A stretch of 64,000 nt of DNA from Microbacterium sp. M28 (GCF_025836995.1 NZ_CP107546.1:1488001-1552000), one strand, 5' to 3'; shown: positions 1 through 8,664, counted from the stretch's first letter. Numbers and translations: made by a program. The notes: generated by a model from the letters alone, not told the origin.

Positions 1-381
1 GAGTACGACGCGCTGGATGACTACCCGGCCTTCTGCATCCGTGCGGCGCAGGCGGTCGTGAGCGACCAGCGCGCCGGCATCGAGGCGCTCGGTGTGGTCT
101 TCGGCGGTTCGGGCAACGGCGAGCAGATCGCCGCGAACAAGGTCGAGGGCGTCCGGGCCGCGCTGGTGTGGAACCTGTCGACCGCCGAGCTCGCGCGGGA
201 GCACAACGATGCGAACGTGATCTCGATCGGAGCGCGTCAGCACACGTTCGACGAGGTCGTGAGCTTCATCGACCGCTTCATCGCGACGCCGTTCTCGAAC
301 GACGAGCGGCACGTGCGCCGCATCGGACAGATCGCGGACTACGAGCGCGACGGGTCGCTGCTTCCGGACCCGAGGGGCTGA
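1..381 (+). CDS. rpiB: Ribose-5-phosphate isomerase B, 3' part
   Basis: The window opens inside this gene; the last 126 codons are present and the start lies upstream. The product interconverts ribose 5-phosphate and ribulose 5-phosphate in the cytosolic pentose phosphate pathway. The readable part holds the RpiB/LacAB core: the GGSGNGEQIAANK phosphate-binding stretch, then VRAALVWN and the HNDAN motif. The CGTG cysteine of enterobacterial RpiB is replaced by GGSG. As I recall, actinobacterial enzymes use an acidic residue instead, so this does not suggest inactivity. The stop codon lies 1 base before the ATG of the glycosylase gene, so the two are probably cotranscribed. Confidence 0.9.
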   Translation, partial: EYDALDDYPAFCIRAAQAVVSDQRAGIEALGVVFGGSGNGEQIAANKVEGVRAALVWNLSTAELAREHNDANVISIGARQHTFDEVVSFIDRFIATPFSNDERHVRRIGQIADYERDGSLLPDPRG

Positions 382-382
382 C

Positions 383-1399
383 ATGCCCGAGGGGCATTCC
401 GTCCACCGGATCGCGCGTCAGTTCGCTCGGAACTTCGTGGGAAAGCCGCTCGCGGCTTCGAGCCCGCAGGGGCGCTTCGCCGAGGGCGCGGCCGTCCTCG
501 ACGGGCGCGAGGCCGTCAGTGTGCAGGCTGTGGGGAAGCAGATGTTCCTCGAGACCGAGGGGGACGTCTGGCTGCGGGTGCACCTCGGCCTGTACGGGGC
601 ATGGGACTTCGCCGGGGAGATCCTCGTGGATCCGACGATCGCGTCGGCCAACGGTCGGATGGGGCAGACGAATCAGCGGGGCACGGACCTGGGCGAAGCG
701 GCGCAGGACGACGCGATCCTGGACGATGCGGGGGAGAACTCGCTGTCCTCGATCGGTGCACCCCGCCGAGCCCGCGTGCACGTGCGGATGTCCGAGCAGA
801 CCAGAGGTCTCGCCGACGACGACGCGACCGAGTGGCCGCCGCCCGTGGTGGGTCAGGTGCGGCTGCGACTCCTGACGGACATCACGTGCGCCGACCTCCG
901 AGGGCCGACCGCATGCGTGCTGCAGACACCGGAGGAGATGCTCGCCACCGTCGCGAAGCTCGGTCCTGACCCGCTCGTCGGCGACCCGGACGAGGGGGAG
1001 GAGCGGTTCGTCCGCGCGGTGCGGAAGAAGTCGACCGCGATCGCGCTGCTGCTCATGGATCAGAGCGTCGTCAGCGGCATCGGCAACGTGTACCGGGCGG
1101 AGATGCTGTTCCGGGCCCGGCTGAACCCGCATACGCCGGGCCGCGACGTTCCGGAGGAACGGGCCCGCGAACTGTGGCGGGATTGGGTGCGGCTGCTGGC
1201 GATCGGCGTCGAGACCGGTCAGATGATGACCATGGACGACCTGTCGCCGGAGCGGTACCGCGCGGCGATGGCGAGTCGTGATGACCGGCACTGGGTCTAT
1301 CACCGCGCGGGGCTGCCGTGTCGGATCTGCGGCACCGAGATCGCCCTGGAGGAGATCGGCGCACGCAAGCTTTACTGGTGCCCCTCCTGCCAGGCCTGA
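383..1399 (+). CDS. nei: Fpg/Nei family DNA glycosylase (endonuclease VIII type)
   Basis: A 338-residue bifunctional DNA glycosylase/AP lyase that removes oxidised bases in base excision repair. The mature N-terminus would be the catalytic Pro-Glu (MPEGHS). VGKQMFL carries the conserved lysine, the H2TH segment DQSVVSGIGNVYRAEM lies near residues 225-240, and a C-terminal zinc finger has the CRIC and CPSC pairs. MPEGH resembles the mycobacterial Nei1 group more than Fpg. Residues about 90-154 form an Asp/Glu/Arg-rich stretch between the N-terminal sheet and the linker that is longer than I expect for the family. It starts 1 base after rpiB and probably shares its transcript. Confidence 0.92.
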   Translation: MPEGHSVHRIARQFARNFVGKPLAASSPQGRFAEGAAVLDGREAVSVQAVGKQMFLETEGDVWLRVHLGLYGAWDFAGEILVDPTIASANGRMGQTNQRGTDLGEAAQDDAILDDAGENSLSSIGAPRRARVHVRMSEQTRGLADDDATEWPPPVVGQVRLRLLTDITCADLRGPTACVLQTPEEMLATVAKLGPDPLVGDPDEGEERFVRAVRKKSTAIALLLMDQSVVSGIGNVYRAEMLFRARLNPHTPGRDVPEERARELWRDWVRLLAIGVETGQMMTMDDLSPERYRAAMASRDDRHWVYHRAGLPCRICGTEIALEEIGARKLYWCPSCQA

Positions 1400-1483
1400 T
1401 TGTCGACACGACGGCAGGTCGTGCTCGACCCTGAGCGTTCGCTGTGCGACTATTTCGTGCACCGACGCACGATAGGAGCTTCC

Positions 1484-2962
1484 ATGGACCTCACCGGAGT
1501 CGAAGGATTCCTCTCCTGGCTCAGCGGGATCATCTGGGGGCCGTTCGTCCTCATCCCGCTGCTGCTGGGCACAGGCCTGTACCTCACCATCCGCCTGGGC
1601 GGACTCCAGTTCCTGAAGCTCGGATCGGCACTGCGCCTCGGGCTGTTCACCCGCAAGGACCCCGATTCGGACGGTGACATCTCCCAGTTCCAGGCGCTGA
1701 CGACCGCCCTGGCGGCGACGGTGGGCACCGGCAACATCGTCGGGGTGGCGACCGCCATCGGCATCGGCGGGCCGGGCGCCCTGTTCTGGATGTGGATCAC
1801 GGGACTGCTGGGGATGGCGTCCAAGTACTCCGAGGCCTTCCTCGGTGTCCGGTTCCGCAAGACGGATGCCGCCGGTGAGAAGTCCGGTGGACCGCAGTAC
1901 TACCTCGAACGCGGGATCCCGAATCGGTTCGGCAAGTTCCTCGCGCTGTTCTTCGCGATCGCCGCGGTGATCGCGTCGTTCGGCATCGGCAACATGACGC
2001 AGGGCAACTCGATCGCCTCGAACATGGAGAACAGCTTCCATGTGCCGACCTGGGTCACCGGCCTCGTGCTCACGGCCTTCGCGATGGTGGTCCTGGTCGG
2101 CGGCATCAAGTCGATCGGTCGTGTGACCGCCGGACTCGTGCCGATCATGATCATCTTCTACGTGCTGGGTGCCCTCTACATCCTCATCGCGAACATCGCG
2201 GACGTCCCCGCGGCCTTCGCGCAGATCTTCACCGACGCGTTCACGGGGACCGCGCCGATCGGCGGATTCGCCGGATCCGCGATCATCATCGCCGTCCAGT
2301 TCGGCGTGGCCCGCGGCATCTTCTCGAACGAGTCGGGCATGGGCTCGGCGGCCATCGCGGCCGCCGCCGCGAAGACCAGTCACCCGGTGCGGCAGGGCCT
2401 GGTCTCCATGACGCAGACGTTCATCGACACGATCATCGTGGTCACCTGCACGGGGCTCGTGATCATCACCACAGGCGTGTGGAACATGACCGACCCCGAG
2501 ACCGGGGAGCCGATCAGCCCGGCGCTGATGACCGGCGAGGCTTTCTCGCACGGGCTTCCGGGCGAATGGGGGCACTACATCGTCACGATCGGCCTCGTGA
2601 TGTTCGCCGGGTCGACGATCCTCGGCTGGTCGTATTACGGCGAGCGCTGCATCGAACGCCTCCTGGGGCGCAAGGCCGTGATGCCCTTCCGTGTCGTGTT
2701 CTCCCTCGTGGTGTTCATCGGATGCACGGTCCAACTCGGCGTCGTCTGGGCGTTCTCGGACGTCATGAACGGCCTGATGGCGCTGCCGAACCTCATCGGT
2801 CTCCTCGTGCTGTCCGGTCTCATCGCCCGCGAGACCAAGAAGTACCTCGCGAATGATCCGAAGCTCCGGGCCAGCACTGCCGAGGTGAACGAGTTCATGG
2901 CCGGCGACAAGGGCTTCGAGGAGTGGAAGACCCAGGCGATCCCGGTCGTCGGGACGAAGTAG
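1484..2962 (+). CDS. Sodium:alanine (AGCS family) symporter
   Basis: A 492-residue integral membrane transporter of the alanine/glycine:cation symporter family, expected to import small neutral amino acids with Na+. The family signature is visible in ALTTALAATVGTGNIVGVAT, GGPGALFWMW and the SNESGMGSAAIA stretch, with about ten hydrophobic segments. The ATG at 1484 was chosen because AGGAGC stands 8 bases upstream and the hydrophobic start MDLTGVEGFLSWLSGIIWG follows; an open frame continues upstream to 1400 without family similarity. The 85-base gap after nei suggests its own promoter. The substrate (Ala, Gly or D-Ala) cannot be told from sequence. Confidence 0.9.
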   Translation: MDLTGVEGFLSWLSGIIWGPFVLIPLLLGTGLYLTIRLGGLQFLKLGSALRLGLFTRKDPDSDGDISQFQALTTALAATVGTGNIVGVATAIGIGGPGALFWMWITGLLGMASKYSEAFLGVRFRKTDAAGEKSGGPQYYLERGIPNRFGKFLALFFAIAAVIASFGIGNMTQGNSIASNMENSFHVPTWVTGLVLTAFAMVVLVGGIKSIGRVTAGLVPIMIIFYVLGALYILIANIADVPAAFAQIFTDAFTGTAPIGGFAGSAIIIAVQFGVARGIFSNESGMGSAAIAAAAAKTSHPVRQGLVSMTQTFIDTIIVVTCTGLVIITTGVWNMTDPETGEPISPALMTGEAFSHGLPGEWGHYIVTIGLVMFAGSTILGWSYYGERCIERLLGRKAVMPFRVVFSLVVFIGCTVQLGVVWAFSDVMNGLMALPNLIGLLVLSGLIARETKKYLANDPKLRASTAEVNEFMAGDKGFEEWKTQAIPVVGTK

Positions 2963-2997
2963 CCGCTCGGGTGGCCGGCCGCTGCTCCACCCGGTCG

Positions 2998-3003
2998 TAG
3001 TCT
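2998..3003 (+). promoter_or_regulatory. Putative -10 element (TAGTCT) of a leaderless gene
   Basis: TAGTCT ends 6 bases before the ATG at 3010 and no Shine-Dalgarno sequence lies between, so transcription probably starts at the start codon. No convincing -35 is seen. Confidence 0.5.
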
Positions 3004-3009
3004 GGTCGT

Positions 3010-3654
3010 ATGCGTCAGAACCCCAGCTTCACCCTCGCCGACGTCGAGGAGATCAGGCGCGTGATCGACCTCAACCCGTGGGCGACGCTCGTCAGCGCCG
3101 CCGACGACGGGCTCGTCGCATCGCACTACTCGGTCATGTTGGATGAGGACCGTGACGACCTGACCGTCGTCGGGCACGTCGGCCGGCCCGACGACATGAT
3201 CCACGGCATGGGCGAGCGCGAACTGCTGATCGCCTTCCAGGGGCCGCACGGCTACATCTCTCCGGGGTGGTACGACCCCGAGACGGCGAGCGTTCCGACC
3301 TGGAACTACACGGCGGTGCATCTCGCCGGGGTCCCCGAGATCCTCGACACGGCGGAGAACCTCCGGATCCTCGACCGGCTCGTCGAGCGCTTCGAGTCGC
3401 GGATGCCGGACCCCCGGCTCATGTGGCAGCGACCCAATGACGAATCCTTCGTGCGCCGGCTGGAGGCGGGCACCGTCGGGTTCCGGCTCACGCCGACCCG
3501 AGTGGTCGCGAAGCGGAAGCTGAGTCAGAACAAGGATGCCGCGACGGTCGAGAACGTGATCGCCGAGCTGCAGGGTGACGGCGTCTACGCCAACCCGGCG
3601 CTGGCCGCCGAGATGCGCCGTGCGCAGGATGCTCGCACCGGGAAGGTCTCGTGA
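3010..3654 (+). CDS. PaiB-like FMN-binding protein
   Basis: A 214-residue protein of the PaiB family, which has the split-barrel flavin fold related to pyridoxamine-phosphate oxidases. Typical segments are NPWATLVS, the MIHGMG stretch, HGYISPGWY and the VPTWNYTAVH motif near residues 95-105. PaiB of Bacillus subtilis was described as a negative regulator of sporulation and protease genes, but most homologues have no proven function and a flavin-dependent redox role is equally possible. The start is a probable leaderless ATG. Its stop overlaps the GTG of the next gene (GTGA), so the two are translationally coupled. Confidence 0.8.
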   Translation: MRQNPSFTLADVEEIRRVIDLNPWATLVSAADDGLVASHYSVMLDEDRDDLTVVGHVGRPDDMIHGMGERELLIAFQGPHGYISPGWYDPETASVPTWNYTAVHLAGVPEILDTAENLRILDRLVERFESRMPDPRLMWQRPNDESFVRRLEAGTVGFRLTPTRVVAKRKLSQNKDAATVENVIAELQGDGVYANPALAAEMRRAQDARTGKVS

Positions 3655-5117
3655 TCGGGGCGCACCTCGATGCGCTGCGAGCCGTGCGGATCGCCGGGCC
3701 GGGGCGCGAGTTCCTGTTCGACGACGAGCCCGTCGACGTGCTGATCCGCGAGGGACGGATCGTGGACATCGCGCCGACCGGCGCGGTGGCGCTGCACGGC
3801 GAGGTGCTGGATGCCGAGGGCTCATGGGTCGTTCCTGGACTCTGGGATCATCACGTGCACGCCGTGCAGTGGGCGCTGGCGTCCGATCGCACCTGGTTGG
3901 GGGACACGACGTCGGCTCGTGAGGCCGCTTCGGTGATGGCGGCGGTGCCGCCGCGCCGCGACGGTCGACGCATCGGCACGGGGTTCCGCGACGCGCTCTG
4001 GCCGGATGCCCCGGGCCTGCCGGTGCTCGATTCGGTCACCTCCGATGTCCCGACGTATCTCATCAACGCCGACGTGCACAGCGTGTGGTTGAACTCCGCC
4101 GCGCTCGCGCGCGAGGGGTTCGGCGCACCGGACGGCGTGCTCCGGGAGGAGGACGCGTTCGAGATCTCCCGGCGACTCAACGCCGTCGACCAGGAGCATG
4201 CCGATGCCGCCGTTCGCACGGCGGGGGAGCAGGCGGCGGCGCGCGGCATCACGGGCATCGTCGATTTCGACATGGCCTGGAACGCGGATGCCTGGAAGCG
4301 GCGGATCTCGGGCGGCTTCGACGTCCACCGCGTCGAGTTCGCGGTGTATCCCTCGCATCTGGAGCGGGCGATCGCAGCGGGGATGCGGACCGGGGACGCC
4401 GTCGACGAGGGCGGCCTCGTGAAGGTCGGGCGACTGAAGGTCATCAGCGACGGGTCGCTGGGCACGAGGACGGCGGCGTGCTCGCACCCGTATCCCGGGG
4501 ACGGCTACGGCGTGATGACCGTCGATCTGCCCGAACTGACGGATCTGCTCACGAGGGCCGCCGGGTCCGGACTGGAAGCATCCGTGCATGCGATCGGCGA
4601 TCGCGCGGCGGCGGCGGCCCTCGACGCGTTCGCGCGATCCGGCGCCGCCGGGACGATCGAGCACGCGCAGCTCGTGCGCCATGCCGACATCGCCCGCATC
4701 GCGCGCCTGGGGCTGGCCGCCAGCGTGCAACCGCAGCATGCGCTGGACGATCGCGACATGGCGGCGCGACTGTGGGTCGACCAGACGGGGATCGCGTATC
4801 CGCTGGCCTCGCTCCTGCGAGCCGGGGTCGAGGTGCGGCTGGGCTCGGACGCACCCGTGACGGCTCTGGATCCCTGGCGGGCGATCGCCGCCGCGGTGAC
4901 GCGGACGGACGACGATCGGGAACCGTGGCAGCCGCACGAGCGCCTGAGCATCGACGAGGCCATCGCTGCGAGCGTCCGCTCCGCCGTGCGTCCCGGTGAT
5001 CCTGCAGACCTCGTGGTGTGCGGCCGCGACCCCCGCACTGCTGAGGGTTCGGAGCTGCGCCGGATGCCGGTGGATGCCACGATCCTCCGGGGAATCGTGA
5101 CGCACGCGGCATCCTGA
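3651..5117 (+). CDS. Amidohydrolase, YtcJ-like metal-dependent hydrolase
   Basis: A 488-residue cytosolic member of the amidohydrolase superfamily. It has a beta-sandwich start and end around a TIM barrel. Metal-binding signatures are visible: the HVH pair in WDHHVHAVQW, VHAIGDRAA, IEHAQLV followed by SVQPQHALDD, and the C-terminal GSDAPVTALDPW aspartate motif. This is the YtcJ/NfdA type (amidohydrolase_3), whose natural substrates are mostly unknown N-substituted amides or formamides. The GTG start at 3651 overlaps the stop of the PaiB-like gene by 4 bases, so the two proteins may act together. The substrate cannot be inferred. Confidence 0.85.
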   Translation: MIGAHLDALRAVRIAGPGREFLFDDEPVDVLIREGRIVDIAPTGAVALHGEVLDAEGSWVVPGLWDHHVHAVQWALASDRTWLGDTTSAREAASVMAAVPPRRDGRRIGTGFRDALWPDAPGLPVLDSVTSDVPTYLINADVHSVWLNSAALAREGFGAPDGVLREEDAFEISRRLNAVDQEHADAAVRTAGEQAAARGITGIVDFDMAWNADAWKRRISGGFDVHRVEFAVYPSHLERAIAAGMRTGDAVDEGGLVKVGRLKVISDGSLGTRTAACSHPYPGDGYGVMTVDLPELTDLLTRAAGSGLEASVHAIGDRAAAAALDAFARSGAAGTIEHAQLVRHADIARIARLGLAASVQPQHALDDRDMAARLWVDQTGIAYPLASLLRAGVEVRLGSDAPVTALDPWRAIAAAVTRTDDDREPWQPHERLSIDEAIAASVRSAVRPGDPADLVVCGRDPRTAEGSELRRMPVDATILRGIVTHAAS

Positions 5118-5155
5118 CCGCAGCGCGGTCGTCACGATCTCGGCGTCGCGCGCGC

Positions 5156-5161
5156 TAGCGT
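5156..5161 (+). promoter_or_regulatory. Putative -10 element (TAGCGT) before acyltransferase gene
   Basis: TAGCGT ends 7 bases before the GTG at 5169 with no Shine-Dalgarno in the 51-base gap, fitting the leaderless pattern seen elsewhere in the window. Confidence 0.4.
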
Positions 5162-5168
5162 TGTAGAT

Positions 5169-7286
5169 GTGAATTCCGCTCCGCAGACGACGTCGCCCGT
5201 CAGATCCTCGCTACGCCGTGACCGGTCTCCGGAGCACGCGACGGCTTCGCGGTTCATTCCGCACGTCCAGGGGCTCAGGGCGATCGCCGTCCTCTTCGTC
5301 GTGCTGTACCACTTCTGGCCCGGCAGGCTCAGCGGTGGCTACGTCGGTGTCGACATCTTCTTCGTCATCTCCGGATTCCTGATCACATCGCATCTCGCGA
5401 GGGAGCTCTCGGCGACCGGCACCGTGAAGCTCGGGCAGTTCTGGGCGCGCCGCGCACGGCGACTGCTCCCGGCTTCGCTGCTCGTCCTGCTGTTCTGCGC
5501 GATCGTCGCCGCGATCCCGCTTCTCACGCCGACATCGGCCGTACCCGCCGAGGTCAAGGAGATCATCGCCTCCACGTTCTACGTGGAGAACTGGTACCTG
5601 GTCCTCAACTCGGCCGACTATCTGGCGCTCTCCGGAGAGCCGACCACGGTGCAGCACTACTGGTCGCTGTCCCTTGAGGAGCAGTTCTACCTGCTGTGGC
5701 CGCTGATCATGCTGTTCGCCGCGTGGATCGCCGTCAAGTGGTTCCGCGGCGCGCAATTGCGCGCCGCGGCGGTCGCGATCGGCGTGGTGTCGGTCGCCTC
5801 CTTCGTGTTCTGCGTGGTCTACACGATCACGGACCCCGCGCCGGCGTACTTCATCACCTTCGGGCGGATGTGGCAGTTCGGGGTCGGCGCCGTCATCGCA
5901 CTGGTGCCGATGCTGCGGGTCCGCAACGCGGTGGTCAGCTTCGTGCTGGGCTGGGCCGGCATCCTCGCTCTGCTCTACACCGCGTTCCGCTTCGACGGGC
6001 AGACGCCGTTCCCCGGCTACATGGCTCTCGTTCCGACGCTCGGCGCCGCCGCGATCATCGCGGCATCGAACACCGACCGGTGGTGGTACCCGACCCGGCT
6101 GCTCGCGATCCGTCCGATGCGGTTCACCGGTGACATCTCGTACAGCCTGTATCTCTGGCACTGGCCGCTGATCGTGATCGCCCCTTCGGTGCCGTTCTGG
6201 GGGCTGACGATCTACCATCGCGTCGCGCTGCTGGTCCTGTGCTTCGTGCTGGCGTGGCTCACCAAGCGCTTCGTCGAGGACCCTGCGCGGTCGTGGAAGG
6301 TGCTCACCAAGCGGCCGCCGAAGGTCACGCTGTGGGCGTCGCTCGCCGCGATGGTTCTGGTCGGTGCGACGGCGGCCGGCGGCTGGGCCGTCAATGCTCC
6401 CGCTTATCAGGCGGGCACGCAGGCGATCCAGGATGTGCGCGAGAACCCGCCGGCATGTCTGGGTGCGGCCGCAGTGCTCGACGAGTCCTGCGCGGATGCG
6501 GAGTTCGACGCGATCCTGCCCGCGCCCGGCTTCGCCGGCGTCGACAAGCCCACCGACGACCAGTGCTTCATGCAGCTGAACGACTCCCGCCCGGTGTCGT
6601 GCGAGTTCGGCTCGGACGACCCGGCGGCACCGCAGGTTGCACTGATCGGCGACAGCCACGCGTATCAGCTCCTGCCGACCTTCCAGAGCATCGCCGAGCG
6701 CGAGGGCTGGCGTCTCACGACCTACTTCAAGGGCGCGTGCGCGTGGAACACCACTCCGCTCGCGAAGGGCGGCTCCTTCGGCGCCGCCTGCACCGACTGG
6801 CGAGAGCGGGTCGACGAGAAGCTGGCGGACAGCGACTTCGACGTCGTGTTCACGGCCGCCATCTCGAACACGTCCTTCTCCTCGGCGGGCTTCGACTCTG
6901 CTCAGGATGCCGCCGTCGCCGGCTACCGGGAAGCATGGTCGACCATGACCGAACGCGGCATCCCGGTCGTCACGGTGGTGGACAACCCCGGGTGGGAGAC
7001 GGATCCGAACAAGTGCCTGCGCACGAGGGACCAGGCGGAGTGCTCGGGGCTGCGCGCCGACGTGCTGGCGGAGGAGGACCCGATCGCGGAGGCCGCCGCA
7101 GGGATGGCGGACGTCACGCTTCTGGACTTCACCGACGTGTACTGCGATGAGGAGACCTGCGCGCCCGTCGTCGGCGGCGCCAACATCTATCGGGACCAGG
7201 ACCACCTGACCGTCACGTTCGTCGACACGCTGGCTCCGCAGTACACCCAGGCGCTCACCGACGCCATGGCCGGCGCCGGAGGGTGA
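5169..7286 (+). CDS. Acyltransferase-3 / SGNH-domain membrane O-acyltransferase (OafA/YrhL type)
   Basis: A 705-residue two-part enzyme. Residues about 30-410 form the multi-span acyltransferase_3 domain, with the catalytic-type histidine in VVLYHFWPGRLSGGYVGVD and the FFVISGFLIT segment. After a last membrane span, residues about 430-705 form an extracytoplasmic SGNH esterase/transferase domain with GDSHAYQL near residue 493 and a C-terminal DQDHLT Asp-x-x-His pair. Such proteins take an acyl group from the cytosolic side and transfer it onto cell-surface glycans or lipids. The acceptor is unknown; no other wall-polymer gene is adjacent. It is followed by a strong bidirectional terminator. 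Confidence 0.88.
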   Translation: MNSAPQTTSPVRSSLRRDRSPEHATASRFIPHVQGLRAIAVLFVVLYHFWPGRLSGGYVGVDIFFVISGFLITSHLARELSATGTVKLGQFWARRARRLLPASLLVLLFCAIVAAIPLLTPTSAVPAEVKEIIASTFYVENWYLVLNSADYLALSGEPTTVQHYWSLSLEEQFYLLWPLIMLFAAWIAVKWFRGAQLRAAAVAIGVVSVASFVFCVVYTITDPAPAYFITFGRMWQFGVGAVIALVPMLRVRNAVVSFVLGWAGILALLYTAFRFDGQTPFPGYMALVPTLGAAAIIAASNTDRWWYPTRLLAIRPMRFTGDISYSLYLWHWPLIVIAPSVPFWGLTIYHRVALLVLCFVLAWLTKRFVEDPARSWKVLTKRPPKVTLWASLAAMVLVGATAAGGWAVNAPAYQAGTQAIQDVRENPPACLGAAAVLDESCADAEFDAILPAPGFAGVDKPTDDQCFMQLNDSRPVSCEFGSDDPAAPQVALIGDSHAYQLLPTFQSIAEREGWRLTTYFKGACAWNTTPLAKGGSFGAACTDWRERVDEKLADSDFDVVFTAAISNTSFSSAGFDSAQDAAVAGYREAWSTMTERGIPVVTVVDNPGWETDPNKCLRTRDQAECSGLRADVLAEEDPIAEAAAGMADVTLLDFTDVYCDEETCAPVVGGANIYRDQDHLTVTFVDTLAPQYTQALTDAMAGAGG

Positions 7287-7326
7287 GGTCACCGTCGGGC
7301 GGGGAGCTCGCTCCGCGCTGAGACGA

Positions 7327-7358
7327 CGAATGCCCCCGGGATGACCCGGGGGCATTCG
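7327..7358. terminator. Bidirectional rho-independent-type hairpin
   Basis: A perfect 14-bp stem (7327-7340 with 7345-7358) with a 4-base loop lies between two convergent genes. The A/T-flanked GC core suits termination in both directions. Confidence 0.85.
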
Positions 7359-7368
7359 TGGCGGTTCG

Positions 7369-7854
7369 TTACGCGGCGACGTGCGCGACGAGGAACCAGC
7401 GGTCCTTCTCGAGGCCGCGCATGATCTCGATCGCGACGTCCTGGCTCGTCAGATCGATCTCGTCCAGTCCGTCGATGGCGGCCTTCGTGTCGACGAGGAT
7501 CGCATCGATGTCCGCGACGATCGCGCGGATGATCTCGTCGGACTGGGCGAAGCCGGCCGGGACGGGCGTCTGCGGAGTCTTCGCGGCGACCGCGGCGACT
7601 CGTGCGTCGATCGGCAGCCCCAGAGCGACGATGCGCTCGGCTGCGGTGTCGGCGAAGTCGCCGGCGTGAGCGACGATCGTGTCGAGCAGCTCGTGGACGC
7701 CGATGAAGTTCGCGCCCCGGACGTGCCAGTGCGCCTGCTTGCCGTTGATCGTGAGCGCCTGGAGCCCGAGCACGACCGGGGAGAGGAACTGCGCTGCCGC
7801 CGCGGCGACCGTGGGGTCGCTGGCGGTCGTGGAGATGGTCTGTGCCTTGCTCAT
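7369..7854 (-). CDS. dps: Dps-family ferritin-like DNA protection protein
   Basis: A 161-residue ferritin-like protein that forms dodecamers, oxidises Fe(II) with peroxide and shields DNA in stress or stationary phase. Family features include INGKQAHWHVRG, with the ferroxidase histidines, near residues 41-52, and HELLDTIVAHAGDFADTAAER, where the conserved Asp and Glu lie. The C-terminal helix is short (LEKDRWFLVAHVAA). The ATG at 7854 was chosen over an upstream in-frame start because GGGAGG lies 8 bases before it. An inverted repeat occurs in the upstream region at 7907-7938. Confidence 0.93.
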   Translation of the reverse strand: MSKAQTISTTASDPTVAAAAAQFLSPVVLGLQALTINGKQAHWHVRGANFIGVHELLDTIVAHAGDFADTAAERIVALGLPIDARVAAVAAKTPQTPVPAGFAQSDEIIRAIVADIDAILVDTKAAIDGLDEIDLTSQDVAIEIMRGLEKDRWFLVAHVAA

Positions 7855-7906
7855 TCTGGTGCCTCCCGGACGTCGTCTTTCGTACCTGATGAACACAACC
7901 GTACTC

Positions 7907-7938
7907 AGCCTCAGACATTCCGCAAGCAAGCTGAGGCT
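7907..7938. repeat. Inverted repeat upstream of dps
   Basis: AGCCTCAG (7907-7914) and CTGAGGCT (7931-7938) are perfect 8-bp arms separated by 16 bases, about 55-85 bases upstream of the dps start. It may be an operator or a chance repeat; it does not match an iron box well. Confidence 0.35.
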
Positions 7939-7983
7939 CGGCTAATGACCCTGGAATACCGCGGAAACACGCGGATCTGAGGA

Positions 7984-7989
7984 TAGTCT
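7984..7989 (+). promoter_or_regulatory. Putative -10 element (TAGTCT) of a leaderless gene
   Basis: TAGTCT ends 6 bases before the ATG at 7996 with no Shine-Dalgarno between, so the mRNA probably begins at the start codon. Confidence 0.5.
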
Positions 7990-7995
7990 CGCCTT

Positions 7996-8532
7996 ATGAG
8001 CATCTCGTCAGCGGCCTCCATCATCGCGCTGTCGGAGCGTGCACCGACGATCGCGGACGACGCCTTCGTCGCGGACGGTGCCCGCGTCGTCGGCGCGGTC
8101 ACCCTCGAGAACGGTTCCAGCGTCTGGTACAACGCCGTTCTGCGCGCCGATTCGGCGTCGATCAGCGTCGGCGAGGGCAGCAATCTGCAGGACAACGTCT
8201 CCGTCCACGTGGATGCCGAACACCCGGTGGTCATCGGACGCCGCGTCTCTGTCGGACACAACGCCGTCGTGCACGGGTGCACGATCGGAGACGGGTCGCT
8301 GGTGGGCATGGGCGCCGTCGTGCTGTCGGGTGCGGTGATCGGAGCCGGATGCCTCATCGCCGGCGGTGCCGTCGTGCTCGGCGGCACCGAGGTGCCCGAC
8401 GGATCGCTCGTCGCCGGAGTCCCCGCCAAGGTACGGCGCGCTCTCACGGCCGAGGAGAGGGCGGGGCTGATCACGAACGCGGAGATCTATCGCGAACACG
8501 TGCGCACGCACGAGGCCGGCACCGCTCTGTAG
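7996..8532 (+). CDS. Gamma-carbonic-anhydrase-like hexapeptide-repeat protein
   Basis: A 178-residue left-handed beta-helix protein of the gamma-carbonic anhydrase/PaaY/YrdA group, expected to be a homotrimer. Isoleucine-patch repeats run from about residue 20 to 145. The zinc ligands expected at subunit interfaces are visible as NVSVHVD, VGHNAVVHG and the nearby second histidine. The C-terminus forms the usual long helix (EERAGLITNAEIYREHVRTH). Such proteins hydrate CO2 or have unknown metal-dependent roles; activity cannot be inferred. It starts at a probable leaderless ATG and is followed by a tRNA gene. Confidence 0.87.
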   Translation: MSISSAASIIALSERAPTIADDAFVADGARVVGAVTLENGSSVWYNAVLRADSASISVGEGSNLQDNVSVHVDAEHPVVIGRRVSVGHNAVVHGCTIGDGSLVGMGAVVLSGAVIGAGCLIAGGAVVLGGTEVPDGSLVAGVPAKVRRALTAEERAGLITNAEIYREHVRTHEAGTAL

Positions 8533-8563
8533 CGGGCGCGGGCACCGATAAGCTGGTGCTCAC

Positions 8564-8640
8564 GGGGCCGTGGCCAAGCTGGTCAAGGCAGCGGGCTCAT
8601 AACCCGACGATCGTGGGTTCAAGTCCCACCGGCCCCACCA
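8564..8640 (+). tRNA. tRNA with CAT anticodon (Met elongator or Ile2)
   Basis: A cloverleaf can be drawn from 8564 to 8640 with the 3' CCA encoded. The acceptor GGGGCCG pairs with CGGCCCC, the D arm uses GCC/GGC, the anticodon loop is CTCATAA, and the T arm GTGGG-TTCAAGT-CCCAC is perfect. Initiator tRNA is excluded because the first acceptor pair is G-C rather than the C-A mismatch. Whether it is elongator Met, or Ile2 with a lysidine-modified C34, cannot be settled by eye. The outermost anticodon-stem pair (27-43) is a G-A mismatch and the D stem is only 3 bp. Confidence 0.88.
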
Positions 8641-8664
8641 CTCGTCCTCCTGTCGCGCGGCTGA

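Noticed and set aside
1..381. Missing catalytic cysteine in RpiB (GGSG instead of CGTG)
   Set aside because: As far as I recall, this replacement is normal for actinobacterial RpiB enzymes, which use another residue, so it is not evidence of inactivity.
278..2734. An 818-codon minus-strand open frame opposite nei and the symporter
   Set aside because: Its composition is His/Arg/Asp-rich antisense, there is no ribosome-binding site, and both plus-strand genes are certain.
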